From Tolypothrix campylonemoides VB511288 (GTDB lineage: Bacteria > Cyanobacteriota > Cyanobacteriia > Cyanobacteriales > Nostocaceae), in NCBI GenBank assembly GCA_000828075.3, contig JXCB02000002.1, forward strand, positions 1,242,248 through 1,306,247: a stretch of DNA of 64,000 nucleotides, in the 5' to 3' direction. The first letter of the stretch is position 1. Each line of letters begins with the position of its first letter. Shown piece by piece: positions 26,067 through 36,000 of this stretch. The translations under genes and the position numbers were made by a program. Below the pieces are notes generated by a model that did not search any database, had not been told where the DNA came from, and saw only the letters and a list, made by a program, of their open reading frames with translations.

Positions 26067-26598
26067 CCCAGATAAAAGACAGAAATCTTTCCTAATTTTT
26101 AATATTGCCAGTCGGGTCTTATTTTCAGTGATTATTATCGCTGCCTTACTTTGTGCTTATTTTTGGACAGGTTATTCTGCATTACTTAATGTTCCTCTGG
26201 GATATTGCATATTACCTATATTAGTTTGTTTTGGTATTGCACTACGTGGGCAATGGTTTTTAAAGCAAACCTGGAAGAGCCTAATACTGTATTTTCTGAT
26301 TGATTCGCCAGTATTGCTTGTGCTGCGAGCTTACGCATTTCACAATATACACGATGTGAGTTGGGGAACTAAAGGATTAACTGGAGGCTCTCAACAGTTA
26401 AAAAAGCGACGGCGTAATTTTAGAAATAAATTTATTTGTGCATGGTTTTTAACCAATTTTATCTTGATAATAACCTTTATCAAATTCCCTAAGGCACAAA
26501 TTTTTCTAATACTCTTATATGCTTTTTATTCGGCATTTAATATTTTTTCTGGAATTATATTTATGCTTAGAGCAAGATTCTTGAAATTAAATGAATAA
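26065..26598 (+). pseudogene. Chitin-synthase-like GT2, 3-prime part
   Basis: The continuation of the gene interrupted at 24552. The frame from 26065 reads SPDKRQKSFLIFNIASRVLF and then several membrane helices, with HNIHDVSWGTKGLTGG near 26341-26390. HDVSWGTKG is a signature of the C-terminal transmembrane region of fungal-type chitin synthases, which makes the identification of both halves mutually supporting. The last 60 residues form two more helices ending at 26598. A GTG at 26128 could start a separate peptide, but that would be an artefact of the split. Confidence 0.85.
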
Positions 26599-26713
26599 AC
26601 ATTAATTTCATTGTTTCTTACTTGACATTGAACGAATGCGCCCTCTTGCACTTAGTCATGGAATTGACCATTACCAGGTGCAAGATATAAGATTAAATAA
26701 CCTTACTAAGTTT

Positions 26714-26767
26714 GTAGTAAAAACTTTAGTCCTTTTGGACGAAAACAAGGACTGAAGTGTTTACTAC
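26714..26767. repeat. Hairpin-forming dispersed repeat
   Basis: Two 21-base arms (starting GTAGTAAA and ending TTTACTAC) match at 19 positions around a 12-base loop. The internal AGTCCTT / AAGGACT segment resembles a hairpin repeat that recurs in Nostocales genomes (from memory). It lies between the broken chitin-synthase-like gene and the next glycosyltransferase, and may act as a terminator or a mobile repeat. Confidence 0.6.
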
Positions 26768-26859
26768 ATATAAGTTTTATTATGGATGGATAATTTGGCG
26801 GACTTAAAATTAAATCTCCTTATCTAAAAAATAAACTAGTTTACTAAGTAATAAGATAC

Positions 26860-27705
26860 ATGATTTACTTTTTAGTAGTTAATTATTATTCCACCAATCT
26901 CGTTACTAAATTAATTCGTTCTCTACCTGCTGACAAAAAGATTGAGTACAAAACAATTATCGTCAATAACTCTCCTGATGATGATTCTATTTATGCTCTC
27001 AAAAATGATTCTATTCTCATTTTAAACGCTCTCGATAATCTAGGGTTTGGTGGTGGTTGCAATTTGGGAATAAATTGGATTTATACCCAAGATTCTCAAG
27101 CAATTGTTTGGATTATTAATCCCGATGCTTATTTAGAAGAAAATATTTTGCCTCAACTCGAGTTGTTTTTTGAGGCGTATCCAGAAATTTCCATTCTCGG
27201 CACAATTGTTCATACTCCTACTGGCGAAGTTTGGTTTGCAGGCGGTCGCTTTCTCCCGACAACAGGGGCAATTCTCACTCAAGATTTGTTAACCAATACA
27301 GATGCAGATTATGTTGCTTGCGATTGGATTACAGGTTGTAGCTTTATCATTAATCTTCGTAAGTTTGATGAGTGTCCTCAGTTTGACCCTGCTTACTTTC
27401 TCTACTATGAAGATTTTGACTTTTGCCGACGCTATGCTAATCAAGGACATCTCATTGCAGTGACTAAGCAGTTTGGTGTCCTGCATCAGCCCTCCTCAAT
27501 TACTAATAGGTATGTTTTTAGAAAAGTCAAAAATAGTACTTATGGTTATTTATTATCTTTAAATAGATATACAAATAAAGCGGTTTTTATATTAAGGTTA
27601 GTTCGTTTGATTATTTATGCCTTAATTTTGATAATTGTAAAACCTCAAGTAGCATTTGGCAAATTTGCTGGCGTGTTTATGTATTGCAGGCGATCGCTCT
27701 CTTAA
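26860..27705 (+). CDS. Glycosyltransferase family 2 (rhamnosyltransferase-like)
   Basis: A 281-residue GT-A glycosyltransferase. It begins with the GT2 core FLVVNYYSTNLVTKLI, followed by IIVNNSPDDDS, the family motif ALDNLGFGGGCNLGI and the DXD-like site in IVWIINPDAYLEENIL. ILGTIVHTPTGEVWFAGG and DWITGCSFIINLRKF are typical of WbbL/rhamnosyl-type enzymes that extend surface polysaccharides. A hydrophobic C-terminal segment (about 235-265) probably anchors it to the membrane. It follows the broken chitin-synthase-like gene and is followed by Uma2 and GT4 genes in the same direction, so it is part of a polysaccharide cluster. Confidence 0.88.
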   Translation: MIYFLVVNYYSTNLVTKLIRSLPADKKIEYKTIIVNNSPDDDSIYALKNDSILILNALDNLGFGGGCNLGINWIYTQDSQAIVWIINPDAYLEENILPQLELFFEAYPEISILGTIVHTPTGEVWFAGGRFLPTTGAILTQDLLTNTDADYVACDWITGCSFIINLRKFDECPQFDPAYFLYYEDFDFCRRYANQGHLIAVTKQFGVLHQPSSITNRYVFRKVKNSTYGYLLSLNRYTNKAVFILRLVRLIIYALILIIVKPQVAFGKFAGVFMYCRRSLS

Positions 27706-27769
27706 ACCTATCTCTGGTGATGCTAGGCTAAGATTATATCGTCAAATCAAAAACTCACTAACTCGTGCT

Positions 27770-28366
27770 ATGGTTGTACAGATTCCGCCCCGTCTTCACT
27801 CGATTGAGGAGTATTTTGCACTTGAGGAAACCGCTGACTACCGCAGCGAATACCGTGATGGAGAAATTGTTCCTATGACAGGGGGTTCGATTAACCATAA
27901 TCAAATCGTTGTTAATTTAATAATTGCCCTTACCCTTGCACTCACGGAGCAAGATTACCACGTTTACGCTAACGATTTGCGTCTGTGGATTCCTCGCTAC
28001 CACCAATACACTTATCCAGATGTTTTGATTATCAAAGGTGAACCAGTATTTGAGTCAGGACGTACTGATACTGTTCTGAATCCCAATATTATCTTTGAAG
28101 TTCTCTCTAAATCTACCAGTAGCCGCGATAAGGGTGATAAATTTACATACTATCGCTCTATTCCTCAATTTCAAGAATACGTTTTGATTGACCAATATCA
28201 AATTCATATTGAGCAGTTTACTAAAACCCCAGAAGGTAACTGGCTATTTAGCGAATCTGACGCTGAGGATGGAGTTTTGACTTTAGTTTCAGCTAATTGC
28301 CAAATTCTGTACCGCCAGATTTATGAGGGGGTTAATTTTGATAGAAATGAGCAAAATATTATTTAA
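27770..28366 (+). CDS. Uma2-family (DUF820) PD-(D/E)XK nuclease-like protein
   Basis: A 198-residue Uma2-family protein, extremely numerous in cyanobacteria. Motifs: IEEYFALEETADYRSEYRDGEI... here split as YRSEYRDGEIVPMTGG near the N-terminus, the nuclease-like PDVLIIKGEP and IIFEVLSKSTSSRDKGDKF, then EYVLIDQ. These give the PD-(D/E)XK-like core (Asp, Glu, Lys). The longer frame from 27656 overlaps the previous gene; the ATG at 27770 (MVVQIPPRLHSIEEYF) gives the family start. It overlaps the downstream GT4 gene by 20 bases. The biological role is unknown; related families are often called putative restriction endonucleases without proof. Confidence 0.88.
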   Translation: MVVQIPPRLHSIEEYFALEETADYRSEYRDGEIVPMTGGSINHNQIVVNLIIALTLALTEQDYHVYANDLRLWIPRYHQYTYPDVLIIKGEPVFESGRTDTVLNPNIIFEVLSKSTSSRDKGDKFTYYRSIPQFQEYVLIDQYQIHIEQFTKTPEGNWLFSESDAEDGVLTLVSANCQILYRQIYEGVNFDRNEQNII

Positions 28367-29456
28367 TTTATCAATTCTTTTTTCCCAACCCACAGGCATA
28401 AGTAACTATGCCAAAAATCTTTTTCCTTATTTAAAAACTCTTAAACCCACCTTATTAACGGCACAAAACTACCCTGGTTTTAACTGCTATCAAATTCCTA
28501 ATAATCTTACGCCTGCTCAGGGAACAAAAGGACATTTTGACCGTCTTATATGGACACAATTTCAACTGCCAAAAATCTATAAAAACCTGAAATCTCAACT
28601 TATATTTTCTCCTGTTCCGGAAGCCCCACTTTCTGCTAATTGCCGTTATATTGTGATGGTTCACGATTTGATACCATTGCGCTTTCCCAAACTCTTGTCA
28701 CCACTAACGCATTTCTCGCGCTACTACGTTCCCGAAGTTCTTGCGCAAGCGCAACACATTATTTGCAACTCCCACGCTACAGCAAAAGATATCATTGACT
28801 TTTATCACATTCGGGCAAGCAAAATTACTCCTATTCCTCTCGCATACGACACCAATCATTTTCGTCCGCTTTATTTAGAAAATGGCGAGCAAGATGCCCA
28901 CCCCACAAGATCTCCATACTTTCTCTACATTGGGCGACAGGATTCCTACAAAAACCTACATCGACTGATTGCCGCTTTTGCAGCATTATCTCATAATTTA
29001 TCTAATAATAAAGACTACGAATTGTGGTTAGCAGGACCACAAGATAAACGCTTCACTCCTAGCTTACAAACGCAAGTTGAAGAACTAGGTATAACGGATA
29101 AAGTTAAATTCCTTAACTACGTTCCTTACAGTGAATTGCCGAAAATTATTAGTGGTGCTACAGCCCTTGTGTATCCGAGTCTTTGGGAGGGGTTTGGTTT
29201 CCCAGTTCTCGAAGCAATGGCTTGCGGTACTCCTGTGATTACTTCTAACCTCTCATCTTTACCAGAAGTTGCTGGCGACGCTGCTGTTCTTATTAATCCT
29301 TACAACGTTGAGGAAATCACTGAAGCGATGCAAACAATTGCAACTGATTCAGCATTGCGTCAGCGTCTTTCGACTCTAGGTATTAATAGAGCAAGTCAAT
29401 TCAGTTGGGAAAAAACAGGACTCGCTACTATCGAAGTTTTATCAGGCTACCTTTAA
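28347..29456 (+). CDS. Glycosyltransferase family 4
   Basis: A 369-residue GT-B glycosyltransferase. The N-terminal domain begins [21 protein letters not shown], with the acceptor-site glycine loop, and has [13 protein letters not shown]. The C-terminal domain shows [17 protein letters not shown] and the EX7E motif in [18 protein letters not shown]. It belongs to the mannosyl/galactosyl GT4 group used in exopolysaccharide or lipopolysaccharide synthesis. The ATG at 28347 overlaps the Uma2 stop by 20 bases, which argues for co-translation. A start at 28323 would add eight residues. A terminator follows 240 bases downstream. Confidence 0.9.
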   Translation: MSKILFNLSILFSQPTGISNYAKNLFPYLKTLKPTLLTAQNYPGFNCYQIPNNLTPAQGTKGHFDRLIWTQFQLPKIYKNLKSQLIFSPVPEAPLSANCRYIVMVHDLIPLRFPKLLSPLTHFSRYYVPEVLAQAQHIICNSHATAKDIIDFYHIRASKITPIPLAYDTNHFRPLYLENGEQDAHPTRSPYFLYIGRQDSYKNLHRLIAAFAALSHNLSNNKDYELWLAGPQDKRFTPSLQTQVEELGITDKVKFLNYVPYSELPKIISGATALVYPSLWEGFGFPVLEAMACGTPVITSNLSSLPEVAGDAAVLINPYNVEEITEAMQTIATDSALRQRLSTLGINRASQFSWEKTGLATIEVLSGYL

Positions 29457-29696
29457 AACCCACAATAATATTGTTACTTTGCTTACGTAATAGCTCCTAC
29501 AAGTAGGATATTGTTCAACGTTTTTAATTTTGTTTAACTTAAATTAAATAGCTTTACCAACATTATAGTAGCTGCTCAATAACAGTTAAAAAACATCTCT
29601 ACTTAGAAATAAAAAATACAACTAACACTTCAACAACACTTTAGTAACACTTGAATAACTGATTTGAAAATGAGAATATATTTAAGAAGTTAACAA

Positions 29697-29724
29697 AAGA
29701 GCGGTTAGTAACCCTCTTTTTTTT
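29697..29724 (+). terminator. Intrinsic terminator after the glycosyltransferase cluster
   Basis: Stem AAGAG-C-GGTT / AACC-CTCTT with a 3-base loop and one bulge, followed by a run of eight T. It lies 240 bases after the GT4 stop codon. The gap 29457-29884 is otherwise A+T-rich and non-coding as far as I can see. Confidence 0.7.
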
Positions 29725-29884
29725 AATTAGAGATTATTCTTTAACCGTCATTTTGATGTGCTTTTGTAACAAGAGGATTGAAATGACACACAATATAGTG
29801 CGCTTCCCTAATCTATGATTCTGCTGAAAGTTCAGGACAGCCATATTTTTCTATTACAACACCCAAACAGGTATAATTAGCGAC

Positions 29885-31300
29885 ATGAAGCAAATTAAGA
29901 GTAGGAGAAGACGGGGAATTGTGCTGACTCCTGTAGGGCTGAAGCGTTTACAAGGAGCAATTCTGGCTATGGAGAAGGCGCAGAACAACGGCGATCGCTT
30001 TACTCTAGACGAACTGGGCTTACGCATGAATGTTTCTAGCAAAACACTCAGCCGATTGTGGTCGTTGGATAGAGGCGTAGACCAAAAAACTGTGAAACTT
30101 TGCTTTAGCGCTTTTAACCTGGAATTATGTAGCGAAGACTATACAATCTTGGATGAACCGAATCAGACTGAAACTTCTGACGAAGTTTTGGTAACTTTAA
30201 ATATACGCAAGGTTAGTTCGTCTGAGTCTTTATCCGTAGACTCATTTGTTAACGAACAGCATGATAAACTTAAACATTTTTGGTCATACCCAGATGGTCC
30301 TGTACCTCTGGATTCCCCCTTCTACGTCGAACGTCCTCCAATAGAGGAACTGGTTTATCGGGAAGTCACTCAACCAGGCTGTGTGATTCGGATTCGAGCA
30401 CCTAGACAGATGGGTAAGACTTCTCTCGTGCTGCGGCTTTGTGCCTTTGCACAAAAGCAAGGGTATCGCATAGTGAATGTGAATTGCTACCAGATAGATT
30501 CTGATGGTCTAACTGACTTAACTCAGCTTTTGCGTAATCTTTGCTGGCGAATTGCAACAGAATTGGACATTGATCCCAACCTGAATGACATATGGGATGA
30601 GGAAGTTGGTTGTAAGTTGAATTGTAGCTTTTACTTGCACTATTTGCTCAAGCAGATTCAAACCCCAGTAGTTCTGGTGTTGAATGAAGTTGACCGCTTT
30701 TTTGAACATCCTCATATTGCTCAGGAATTCTTTGCTTTGTTGCGTTCGTGGTGCGAGGAAGCACGACAAAATGCCAACTGGCACAAGTTGAGGCTAGTAG
30801 TAGTTTACTCTACAGAAGAGTATGCCACCCTAGATATCAACCGCTCCCCGTTTAATATTGGACTACCTATCCGTCTCGTGGAATTTACACAGCAGCAGGT
30901 AGAAGATTTAGCCCATCGGCACGGGCTAGACTGGAGTAGTGGTAAAGAATCCGCCCAACTGATGTCGCTTGTAGGCGGTCATCCAGCACTCATTCGGATT
31001 GCGCTGTATTATCTTTGCTCTCAGGTCATCACTCTACAAGAGCTGATACAAGAGGCACTTGCCAACGGCGGCATCTACCGCTATCATTTATGGCGACACT
31101 GGGCGAAACTGCAAGAAAAACCCAGTCTGGCAAAGATTTATACTGATGTTGTGACGGCAAAAGAAAGTATTTCTCTGAATCCTATTGAAGCTTATCAGCT
31201 CGAGAGTTTGGGATTGATTTGCTTAGAGGGCGATCGCATTTTACCGCGTTGCGAACTCTACCGATCTTATTTTGCAAAACAACTAGCGACAATTATTTAA
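29885..31300 (+). CDS. AAA-like ATPase with N-terminal HTH
   Basis: A 471-residue protein. The first 85 residues form a helix-turn-helix module (RGIVLTPVGLKRLQGA, then LGLRMNVSSKTLSRLWSLD) that in cyanobacteria precedes AAA-like and WD40 signalling ATPases. The rest is an AAA-like (AAA_35-type) domain: Walker A in RAPRQMGKTSLVLRL, Walker B in VVLVLNEVDRFF, and a winged-helix-like tail (SLVGGHPALIRIALYYL). No membrane segment or effector domain follows. Such proteins are viewed as signal-transduction or conflict-type NTPases; the specific role is unknown. It faces the minus-strand lectin pair and ends in a perfect hairpin. Confidence 0.88.
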   Translation: MKQIKSRRRRGIVLTPVGLKRLQGAILAMEKAQNNGDRFTLDELGLRMNVSSKTLSRLWSLDRGVDQKTVKLCFSAFNLELCSEDYTILDEPNQTETSDEVLVTLNIRKVSSSESLSVDSFVNEQHDKLKHFWSYPDGPVPLDSPFYVERPPIEELVYREVTQPGCVIRIRAPRQMGKTSLVLRLCAFAQKQGYRIVNVNCYQIDSDGLTDLTQLLRNLCWRIATELDIDPNLNDIWDEEVGCKLNCSFYLHYLLKQIQTPVVLVLNEVDRFFEHPHIAQEFFALLRSWCEEARQNANWHKLRLVVVYSTEEYATLDINRSPFNIGLPIRLVEFTQQQVEDLAHRHGLDWSSGKESAQLMSLVGGHPALIRIALYYLCSQVITLQELIQEALANGGIYRYHLWRHWAKLQEKPSLAKIYTDVVTAKESISLNPIEAYQLESLGLICLEGDRILPRCELYRSYFAKQLATII

Positions 31301-31343
31301 TCAATTATTTCATTAATGAAATAATTAATGAAATAATTAATTA

Positions 31344-31377
31344 TTTAATGATAGGGCTTTGAATCCCTATCATTAAA
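31344..31377 (+). terminator. Hairpin after the AAA-like gene
   Basis: A perfect 13-base stem (starting TTTAATG and ending CATTAAA) with an 8-base loop, 43 bases past the stop codon. It is preceded by AATTATTTCATT direct repeats. Probably a transcript end for the AAA-like gene. The remaining gap to 31639 shows no gene. Confidence 0.55.
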
Positions 31378-31639
31378 TGATTGTAGGTTCAAAAACTACC
31401 TTATTTGCAATGAGTCGCCTACTTTCAAGAAGTCGAGAACCAGCACCTGAAGTATCTTTTGGCTTTCCGCTTCTTGGCGGTTCAAACGCTATGTATTCTC
31501 GTATAAAAGTAGTGTTTCTCGTTTCTAGCTTTGTTACGCTCTAAAGCTAATCCTACAGCAAATCCTACGGCAAGCAGGCATAAACCAGTTTTCAATCACA
31601 AATCAGCTCTTGAGGAGTGTAAATAACAGGTTAAACGCA

Positions 31640-32059
31640 CTAATTAAAGTTACGCAATTCGTCAACTTTAATAACGGAAACGGTCACATTTCCCGCGTTA
31701 TCGTTAATCTCGGTATCGAAGAAGAAAGCACATAGTTTTGACGGTTCTGACACAGCTATAGTCAGGGTATCGTCATAGCCATTTAGAGTTGACCAACCGG
31801 CTGAAACTTGCTTATTTGTTTTTAAGTTCTTGAACTTACCGCCATAAATCCAGAGTAAAACTAAGGCTTCGTTTTCTGCGTCTTCAGAATCTTTGACATA
31901 ATCGAATGCACCTTCTTTGATGCGGACAACATAGATACCCTGTGTTAGCTCTGCTGTTACTCCTTTGTTTTGGATAGCCTCCATTTGCTCTTTTGTAAGC
32001 TGATAGCAATTCTTGCCACTGTTAACGACTAAATCGGTGATAGAGGTTTGAGTTGTCAT
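31640..32059 (-). CDS. Hypothetical beta-rich protein next to the CVNH lectin
   Basis: A 139-residue soluble protein with no signal peptide. The N-terminal half has a short helix and beta segments (GIYVVRIKEGAFDYV). The C-terminal half reads as a beta-sandwich (ALVLLWIYGGKFKN, SAGWSTLNGYDDTLTIAV, FDTEINDNAGNVTVSVI). The closing D...DNAGNVTVSV pattern recalls calcium-dependent galactose lectins of the PA-IL type, but the similarity is weak and only by eye. It lies 85 bases downstream of the cyanovirin-N homologue on the same strand, and the two probably form one unit. A lectin or carbohydrate-linked role is inference. Confidence 0.65.
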   Translation of the reverse strand: MTTQTSITDLVVNSGKNCYQLTKEQMEAIQNKGVTAELTQGIYVVRIKEGAFDYVKDSEDAENEALVLLWIYGGKFKNLKTNKQVSAGWSTLNGYDDTLTIAVSEPSKLCAFFFDTEINDNAGNVTVSVIKVDELRNFN

Positions 32060-32144
32060 GATTTTTTACTCCTTGGATTCAGAAAATTGTATTGATATTG
32101 CTACCTGGAAAATAGCGTTTGTTTATTTGGCAATAGAACCACAA

Positions 32145-32564
32145 TTATTCGTAACTTAGGGTGCCATCAATGTTGACAATATGAGAATCTAGCTCAATCT
32201 CTGATGGATAATATGTGTCTCCTGCTGCTGTTTTGCACTCAGCAACAAGTACAAGTTGTCTAGTACTCAGCAACTGCGCTGGAGCAATATTCTTGCAGGT
32301 TTTAGAAAAATTTTTATCACTCCAGGATAATTTTCCATCCAAGTTACCAATGTATTGATCTAAGTCGATGGAAGTTTGCTGAGAATCGCCATTACTTTTT
32401 GTGCAACTTGTTGATAGGATTGAACCATTGATTTCTATCTTGTCTTTGTCGCAGCTTAGGCTAAATTCACCTGTCGCCATTGCTTTATCAACAACAAAGT
32501 TAAGTGATACAACCAAAGCAAACAAAAAGACCGTAGCAACTTTGAGTAGTAGCCATTTCTTCAT
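32145..32564 (-). CDS. Secreted cyanovirin-N homologue (CVNH lectin)
   Basis: A 139-residue precursor. Residues 1-30 are a classical signal peptide (MKKW, long hydrophobic core, AMA cleavage site), giving a mature lectin of 109 residues. The mature part follows cyanovirin-N end to end: FSLSC, a second Cys in STSC, IDLDQYIGNLDGKLSW, FSKTCKNI, LVAECKTAAGD and a C-terminus LDSHIVNIDGTLSYE. The four cysteines (38, 54, 90, 110) match the two disulfides of cyanovirin-N, and the internal two-fold repeat is clear. CVNH proteins bind high-mannose glycans. The signal peptide places it in the periplasm or outside. It is the upstream gene of a two-gene minus-strand unit. Biological role in cyanobacteria is unknown. 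Confidence 0.93.
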   Translation of the reverse strand: MKKWLLLKVATVFLFALVVSLNFVVDKAMATGEFSLSCDKDKIEINGSILSTSCTKSNGDSQQTSIDLDQYIGNLDGKLSWSDKNFSKTCKNIAPAQLLSTRQLVLVAECKTAAGDTYYPSEIELDSHIVNIDGTLSYE

Positions 32565-32796
32565 TTTCGATTCACCTCTTCTATTTGTAATTTAGCCAAT
32601 TGTCTCGACAAAATCCTTATTAGAGCTTTGTTAACATTTGCAGTTTACTACAAGACATCAGTCTGCGGCGGAATACTATTGCAGTTGTGTATATAGTTGC
32701 TGGCTTTAAGTAACTGTCTAGTAAGACAAATGTTTTAGTGCTAATTGCTTTCACTTCATGTCACCATAATCTCGCTTTTGTCATGAAAATGCAAGG

Positions 32797-32885
32797 ACAG
32801 ATAAGACAGTTAAGCAGAAATGTAGGAAACTGATTGCAACAAATAAAGGACAGTTAAGACAGTTAAGACAGTTAAGACAGTTAAG
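32797..32885. repeat. Nine-base tandem repeat (ACAGTTAAG)
   Basis: Four perfect tandem copies of ACAGTTAAG at 32850-32885 and two related copies at 32797-32814. They lie between the divergent lectin gene and the AAA-WD40 gene. The 32565-33027 gap contains no gene; it should hold promoters for both. Confidence 0.8.
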
Positions 32886-33027
32886 CGAAAAAATAGACAG
32901 ATACAGATTTATTTAGTTGAAGATGTGATATAATCTATGCTCATATCAAATAAAAATGAAGAGTTTTAAGAAGCTAAAAATTCCTATTTATTGTGTTAAA
33001 ATACCTCTTCTCTAATTACGCTTTGAG

Positions 33028-36000
33028 ATGAGATACCAGGTTGGTGGCAGTCTCCACAGTGACGATCCCACATATGTTGTCCGTCAAGCAGACGAAAGAC
33101 TTTATGCCAGCCTGAAAGCTGGCGAGTTTTGTTACGTCTTAAATTCTCGCCAGATGGGGAAATCATCGTTATTACAACGCACAAGTTATCGTCTTAGGCA
33201 AGAAGGTTATACCTGTGCATACTTGGACGTCACCCGATTAGGTAGCGAGAATACCACACCGGAACAATGGTACAAAGGCATTATCGTCAGCTTGTTCTAC
33301 GACTTAAATCTGGCAGAACACCTCAACTTTAAGCATTGGTGGGATACGCAAGCAGGCATTTCCCCAGTGCAAAAACTACACTCCTTTGTTGAAGGAGTTT
33401 TACTGCCAAATGTTCAAAGCGAATTTCTGCCAGACGGCAAAGCTGAACGCATTTTCATCTTTATTGATGAAATTGATAGTTTACTGAGTTTGAGTTTTCC
33501 TGTCAGTGACTTTTTTGCTTGGATTCGTCATTGCTATAATCAGCAGGCACACGACCCGAATTTTCAACGCTTGGGATTTGCACTGTTTGGAGTAGCCAGT
33601 CCATCTGATTTGATTGCCGACAAGCGCCGGACACCCTTTAACATTGGTACAGCGATTGAGTTATATGGGTTTCAACTGCATGAAGCCAAACCATTGCTCA
33701 AAGGGTTAGAGGAAGTTGTCAGCCAACCTGAAATTGTGCTGCGAGAGATTATTTACTGGAGTGGGGGACAACCGTTTCTGACTCAGAAACTCTGTCAGCT
33801 CATTGTCCGAATAGCTTTAGAGACATCAAATAGAAAAATTGTCCTACCTCCAGCAACTGAAGCATTTTGGGTAGAACAATTGGTGCTACAGCACATTATC
33901 CAACATTGGGAAGCAAAAGATGAACCGGAACACCTCCGCACGATTCGCGATCGCCTCCTTTTCAACGAACAGCGGGCAGGACGGTTGTTAGGTGTTTATC
34001 AGCAGGTGTTGCAAGCTCTTGAAACAGACACTCAAACATCTGGTGTCCCTACTGATGATAGTCGAGAACAGACAGAACTTTTACTATCGGGATTGGTTGA
34101 GAAACACAACGGCTATCTCAAAATTAAAAATCCTATCTACCGCAGTGTTTTCAATTCTGAATGGGTACTCAGGCAGTTAGACAATCTGCGCCCCTACTCC
34201 CAGGCATTCAATGCATGGGTAGCCTCTGGTTATCAAGATGAATCACGTCTGCTGCGAGGGCAAGCGTTGCAAGAGGTGTTGGAATGGAGTGGGCGCAAAA
34301 GTCTCAGTGATTTGGATTATCGATTTTTGGCAGCTAGCCAGGAACTGGAACGCCGGGAAACTCAGCAAAGATTGGAAGCCGCACGAGCCAAAGAGGTAGA
34401 AGTACGACTAGCACAAGAGAAAAGAACGGCTAAATTACAAAGGTTTCTGTTAGTTGCAGTGTGTATCGGGTTGCTCGTTTCTAGCGGATTGGGACTAGGG
34501 AGTTTCATTCTGTACCGCCAAACTCTCAAAAGCGAATATCAAGCCAGAAGCAGCGAAATTCAAGCGCTTGTATCTTCTTCTGAAGGACTTTTTGCCTCAA
34601 ATCGCAGATTGGATGCGCTCATAGAAGCAATCAAAGCCAAACATAGACTGCAAAAACTAGGTAAACCAAACACAAATCTTGAGCCTCAAGTGGACAATGT
34701 ATTACGGCAAGCAGTTTATGGAGCAGATGAGTACAACCGTTTTTCCGGTCATACAGCAGCTGTTCTGGCAGTAGATGTCAGTCCTGACAGTTCTCTGATT
34801 GCCTCAGCAAGTGTAGATAAAACAATCAAGCTTTGGCGACGTGATGGGACAGAAGTTGCAACTCTCAAAGATAAAGCAACAGTTAGGGCAGTCGATTTTA
34901 GTCCTGACGGTCAGATGCTCGCCTCGGCAGGTGAAGATGGTACAGTTAAACTCTGGAAGCGAGATGGCCAGCTGCTAAGAACTCTTAAAGGTCACACTGC
35001 TTCGGTCTGGGGAGTCGCCTTTAGTCCCGATGGTCAGATGCTCGCCTCTGCCAGTTTCGACGGAACTGTGAAACTCTGGAAACTCGATGGTCAGCTGCTA
35101 AGAACGTTTCAACCTAACACTGCTTCGGTCTGGGGAGTCGCCTTTAGTCCTGATGGTAATATCGTTGCTGCCGCATGTTTAGACAATACAGTAAAACTTT
35201 GGAAACGAGACGCTACAGGCTGGCAAAATGCCCAACCTCTACAAACTCTCCAAGGTCACACCGCTTGGGTTATAGGAGTTGCTTTCAGCCCTGACGGTCA
35301 GATCATTGCTTCATCGAGTGAAGACAAAACTGTGAACCTTTGGAAGCGAGACAGCACAGATGGAAGCTACCGCCAGTATAAAACTCTTAAAGGTCACAGT
35401 GCTGGGATTTGGGGAGTTGCTTTTAGTCCGGATGGTCAAACTATTGCTTCCGCCAGTCTCGACAAAACGATTAAACTTTGGAACATTGATGGTACAGAAC
35501 TGAGGACGCTTAGAGGACACAGTGCGTCAGTTTGGGGAGTGGCTTTTAGTCCCGACAGCAGCTTTATTGCTTCGGCGGGCACAGAAAACGTTGTCAGACT
35601 CTGGCAGAAAGAGAATCCATTCCAGAAGAGTATCATTGCCTATCAAGCCGGGATTTGGTCAATAGCTATCACCTCCGACAGTTCGACAATCGCCACAGCC
35701 AGCCACGAAAACACTGCTAAACTTTGGAGTCGCCAAGGCAAATTGCTCAAAAGTTTCACTGAATCTGAAGGCGCAGTCTTCGAGGTTTCATTCAGTGGCG
35801 ATGGTAAGTTAATTGCTCTTGGCACTTACAATGATATGGTAAAACTCAAGAAGCGAGATGGCACTTCAGTCGCTAGTTACAAAGATCCTCTCGGTAAACT
35901 CTTAGCAGCAGTCTTGAGTCCCGACGGACAAACAATCGCAATGTCAAATGTTAACAAGATTGTTCAGATATGGCATAGAAATCGTCCTTCCCCGCAGATT

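Noticed and set aside
24546-26072. A clean target-site duplication for the IS
   Set aside because: The flanks beyond the 11-base inverted ends do not repeat; candidate duplications fall within the palindromic ends and cannot be told apart from them.
26128-26598. Separate 156-residue membrane protein
   Set aside because: It continues in phase upstream to 26065 and carries the HDVSWGTKG signature of the gene interrupted by the IS; the GTG start is incidental.
32797-32885. CRISPR-like array
   Set aside because: Units are nine bases and directly adjacent with no spacers, so it is a simple tandem repeat.
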